NCBI GenBank assembly: GCA_028724185.1
Contig: JAQYDN010000007.1
Span: forward strand, 25,447 to 89,446
DNA from: Bacillota bacterium
GTDB taxonomy: Bacteria > Bacillota > Clostridia > Tissierellales > Peptoniphilaceae
Direction of reading: 5' to 3'
DNA length: 64,000 bases
The notes under the pieces were generated by a model that made no database searches, was not told where the DNA came from, and saw only the letters and a list, made by a program, of their open reading frames with translations. Each line of letters opens with the position of its first letter. Position 1 is the stretch's first letter. The translations under genes were made by a program, and so were the position numbers. Below are positions 61,157 to 64,000 of the stretch, in pieces.

Positions 61157-64000
61157 TCACTCGCTATAATCTCCGATTTCGTAGATTTCCACGTCGTCTG
61201 CGACCGGATTATTTTTCAACATGTCGACGTAAACTTTCGCCTTGTCCAGGTTCGTAAACAGCTCGACGTCGCATTCGATCGCGTTTCTTCGAATTAAGAA
61301 TCCGTCGCGCTTCGAGTCGTTTCCCTTGGTCGGCGTATTGAAGACGATGTCGATCTTGCCCTCTTGAATTAAGTCGATCATCGTCGGGGCGCTCTCGCCG
61401 ATGCGGCGAACTTCCTCGGCCTCGATGCCGTTTTCTTCGAGGAAGGCGCGCGTCCCCTTCGTCGCGTAGAAGTGAACGCCCAGCTCCTTGAGTTCCTCGG
61501 CGATCGGCAAAAATTCCTCTTTGTCGCGGTCGCGCAGCGTGCACAGGACGTTTCTCTCTCTGTTTGAGATATCCATGCCGGCCGCTAAAAAGCCCTTCGC
61601 CATGGCCTCTTCTTCGGTTCTGCCGACGCCCAGCACCTCGCCTGTTGAGCGCATTTCGGGCCCGAGAGAGGCCTCGACGCGGTGCAGCTTTTCGGTGGAA
61701 AATACGGGGATTTTTACACAAGTCAGATTCGAGCGATCCCCGATGCCGGTGGAAAAGCCCAGGGATTTAAGGGAATAGCCCAACATCACTTTCGTCGCAA
61801 GTTCGGTGATATTGGTACCCGTCACCTTCGAGAGATAGGGGACGGTCCTCGAACTTCTCGGATTGACCTCGATCATATAGAGCGTCTCGTCCTTGATGAT
61901 AAATTGAATATTGATCATGCCGATGACGTCGAGCTCCAAGGCAACTTTTCGCGTCGCATCCAGGATTTCCGCTTCCATCTTCTCCGAGATGTTGCGGCTC
62001 GGGTAGATGCTGATCGAGTCGCCGCTGTGAATGCCCGCGCGCTCCAAGTGTTCCATAATGCCCGGAAGATAGACGTCGGTTCCGTCGCAGATCGCGTCGA
62101 CTTCACATTCCATCCCCTCGATGTACTGGTCGATCAGGACCGTACGATTCGGCTCCATCTCGAAGGATTCCTCGAGGTAATAGCGGAGGTCGTCGTCGTT
62201 CATGCAGATCTCCATGCCCTGGCCGCCGAGGACATAGGAGGGTCGGACGAGGACGGGATAGCCGATGGACTTCGCGCCCTCCATCCCCTCTTCGACACCG
62301 TGAACACCGAGTCCCTTCGGGCGTCTGAGGTCCAAGGCCTCGAGCATCGCGTCGAATTTTTCCCTGTCTTCGGCGCGGTCGATCGCCGTGGGGTCGGTCC
62401 CGAGGATCGGAACGCCCTTTTCCTTAAAGACGCCGGCGAGTTTGATCGCGGTCTGACCGCCGAATTGCAGGATGACGCCGTCCGGATCCTCCTTTTCGAT
62501 AATGTTTAGGGTATCTTCCGCCGTCAACGGTTCGAAGTATAGTTTATCGGAAATGTCGAAGTCGGTGGAGACGGTCTCGGGGTTGTTGTTGATGATGATG
62601 GTCTCGTAGCCTTCCCGGCGAAGCGTCTTGACGCAGTGGACCGAGGCGTAGTCGAATTCGACGCCCTGTCCGATTCGGATGGGCCCGCTGCCGATGACGA
62701 CGATGCGCTTCGCATCCTCTGTGACCGGCGACTCGTCCTCGCCTTCGTAGATCGAGTACAGGTAGTTTACCTCGGCATCGGCGAGACCGCCTTGGGTGTC
62801 GACCTTGCGGTAGGTCGCATCGATCCCGAAGAGCTTTCTGAGCTCTCTTACGAAGTTTTCGCTCACGTCCAGGCGCGATGCGATGATTTCGTCGCTGAAT
62901 CCCAGGCGCTTCATCTCGCGCAACTTGTCCTCGCTCAGGTCTTCCTTCTTCATGCGCTCGAGCTCGGACTCGACGTCGACGATGTGTTTGATGATGCGCA
63001 AAAAGTACGCGTCCATACCCGTTTCGCGCGAGAGGCGTTGGATGTCGTAGCCCGTATTTAAGAGCGCCGCGAGGTAGAAGAGTCGCTCGTCGTTCGGGCG
63101 CTTGACGTTTTCTTTAAGCGTCGCGATATCCATCTCCTTAAAGCGCGGGTGGAGCAGGCTGAATGCGCCTATTTCGAGCGAGCGCAGCCCCTTCAGGAGC
63201 GTCGCCTCGAAGGTCGACCCGATCGCCATCACTTCGCCCGTCGCCATCATCTTCGTCCCGAGGTTGCGGTCGGCGTTGAAAAATTTATCGAACGGCCACT
63301 TCGGCAGCTTGACGACGACGTAGTCGATCGAGGGTTCGAAAGCCATCGATCGCGTTCCCGTGATCTTGTTTTCGATCTCATCCAGCCCGATTCCGAGCGC
63401 GATCTTCGCCGAGACGCGCGCAATCGGGTAGCCCGTCGCCTTCGAAGCGAGCGCCGACGACCGGCTGACGCGCGGGTTGATCTCGATGACGGCGTATTGC
63501 AAACTGTTCGGTTCGACGGCGAATTGCACGTTGCACCCGCCCTCGATGCCGACTTCTTCGATGATCTTAAACGCCGATTTGCGCAACATGTCGTGCTCGA
63601 TGTCGGTGAGCGTCTGCGTCGGTGCGACGACGATGCTGTCGCCGGTGTGGACGCCGACGGGGTCGATGTTTTCCATATTGCAGACGCAGATCGACGTCCC
63701 GTTGGCGTCGCGGATGACTTCGTATTCGATCTCTTTCCAGCCCGTGATGCATCGTTCGATCAGGACCTGTCCGACGCGGGATAGGTGGATGCCGGCGTGT
63801 GCGATCGTCCGAAGTTCCTCCTCGTCTTCGCAGATACCGCCGCCGGTTCCGCCCAAGGTAAAGGCCGGGCGCACGACGACGGGGTAGCCGATCGTATTCG
63901 CGTAGTCGACGGCGTCGTCGACGGATTCGACGGTCTTCGATTCGATGATGGGCTCGCCGATTTTCTCCATCAGCTGGCGAAATTCCTCGCGGTCTTCCCC
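61157..64000 (-). CDS. carB: Carbamoyl-phosphate synthase large subunit, N-terminus outside window
   Basis: The reading frame stays open to the window end. The codons upstream of the track's Met (GEDREEFRQL) continue the family sequence, so the true start lies beyond 64000 and about 120 residues are missing of roughly 1070. Visible parts are the first ATP-grasp half (YPVVVRPAFTLGGTGGG, NPRVSRSSALASKATGYPIA), the oligomerisation domain and the second half (RIVVIGSGPIRIGQGVEFDYASVH, YPVLVRPSYVLGGQGMEI, NPRSSRTVPYLSKVTG). The C-terminal MGS-like allosteric domain (about the last 150 aa) completes it. It makes carbamoyl phosphate for pyrimidines or arginine. Confidence 0.97.
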   Translation of the reverse strand, partial: GEDREEFRQLMEKIGEPIIESKTVESVDDAVDYANTIGYPVVVRPAFTLGGTGGGICEDEEELRTIAHAGIHLSRVGQVLIERCITGWKEIEYEVIRDANGTSICVCNMENIDPVGVHTGDSIVVAPTQTLTDIEHDMLRKSAFKIIEEVGIEGGCNVQFAVEPNSLQYAVIEINPRVSRSSALASKATGYPIARVSAKIALGIGLDEIENKITGTRSMAFEPSIDYVVVKLPKWPFDKFFNADRNLGTKMMATGEVMAIGSTFEATLLKGLRSLEIGAFSLLHPRFKEMDIATLKENVKRPNDERLFYLAALLNTGYDIQRLSRETGMDAYFLRIIKHIVDVESELERMKKEDLSEDKLREMKRLGFSDEIIASRLDVSENFVRELRKLFGIDATYRKVDTQGGLADAEVNYLYSIYEGEDESPVTEDAKRIVVIGSGPIRIGQGVEFDYASVHCVKTLRREGYETIIINNNPETVSTDFDISDKLYFEPLTAEDTLNIIEKEDPDGVILQFGGQTAIKLAGVFKEKGVPILGTDPTAIDRAEDREKFDAMLEALDLRRPKGLGVHGVEEGMEGAKSIGYPVLVRPSYVLGGQGMEICMNDDDLRYYLEESFEMEPNRTVLIDQYIEGMECEVDAICDGTDVYLPGIMEHLERAGIHSGDSISIYPSRNISEKMEAEILDATRKVALELDVIGMINIQFIIKDETLYMIEVNPRSSRTVPYLSKVTGTNITELATKVMLGYSLKSLGFSTGIGDRSNLTCVKIPVFSTEKLHRVEASLGPEMRSTGEVLGVGRTEEEAMAKGFLAAGMDISNRERNVLCTLRDRDKEEFLPIAEELKELGVHFYATKGTRAFLEENGIEAEEVRRIGESAPTMIDLIQEGKIDIVFNTPTKGNDSKRDGFLIRRNAIECDVELFTNLDKAKVYVDMLKNNPVADDVEIYEIGDYSE

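Noticed and set aside
1-64000. CRISPR arrays, rRNA genes, prophage or intact insertion sequences
   Set aside because: No regularly spaced repeats, rRNA segments, transposase, integrase or phage genes were seen on either strand.

Overview
The window looks like chromosome of an anaerobic, Gram-positive Bacillota (Firmicutes). Evidence: S-box (SAM-I), TPP and T-box leader RNAs, strong AGGAGG ribosome binding sites, long-form HPF, an SLH-domain surface protein with InlB-type repeats, ECF transporters, radical-SAM ThiH instead of ThiO, a flavodiiron protein and acyl-CoA:acetate CoA-transferases. The GC content is moderately high, and the gene set recalls Peptoniphilaceae/Tissierellia relatives (inference, low confidence at genus level). 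Most genes are on the minus strand. No phage, CRISPR array or intact transposase is visible.

Layout. (1) 1-5.95 kb, minus: an envelope operon reading from an ArAE-type membrane protein through an unrecognised 551-aa protein, a copper-amine-oxidase-N/propeller-like exported protein and a polysaccharide deacetylase to a MurJ flippase cut by the window start. (2) 6.1-10.5 kb: hpf, a two-component system, YihY and a PhzF-like isomerase. (3) 10.6-14.7 kb: a complete sugar-type ABC importer. (4) 14.9-19.05 kb: SAM-I riboswitch, metK, recD2 and comF in one transcription unit. (5) 19.05-22.7 kb: two CoA-transferase paralogues and a nitrilase-family amidase. (6) 22.8-28.8 kb: panT-like/coaX/dusB, greA/lysS and a P1 peptidase. 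(7) 29-35.3 kb: class A PBP convergent with a 1205-aa SLH surface protein. (8) 35.4-44.8 kb: cyclase-family hydrolase and two thiamine operons. One (thiM-thiE-thiD-thiC) is under a TPP riboswitch. The other (thiS-thiF-thiG-thiH-thiE2, with an EFR1/NimA-like redox pair behind it) is under a different short leader with a terminator hairpin.

(9) 45-48.1 kb: an AGCS sodium:amino-acid symporter and a glutathione-reductase-like enzyme. (10) 48.1-51.6 kb: a clearly AT-richer island holding an M20 amidohydrolase and two membrane proteins, flanked by non-coding AT-rich DNA with a 52-nt perfect palindrome. (11) 51.6-54.8 kb: flavodiiron protein, exonuclease III, TtcA-family thiolase and a tRNA-Thr(CGT). 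(12) 54.9-59.1 kb: ecfA1-ecfA2-ecfT-truA and a T-box-controlled trpP. (13) 59.1-64 kb: a glutaredoxin-like protein, an unusual D-Ala-D-Ala-ligase-like ATP-grasp protein with an 11-residue-repeat tail, and carB cut by the window end.

The best candidates for something new are the ATP-grasp/hendecad-repeat fusion, the non-TPP leader before thiS, the AT-rich M20/membrane-protein island with its palindrome, and the unknown 551-aa protein in the MurJ/deacetylase operon. All calls come from reading the sequence. No database search or folding program was run.
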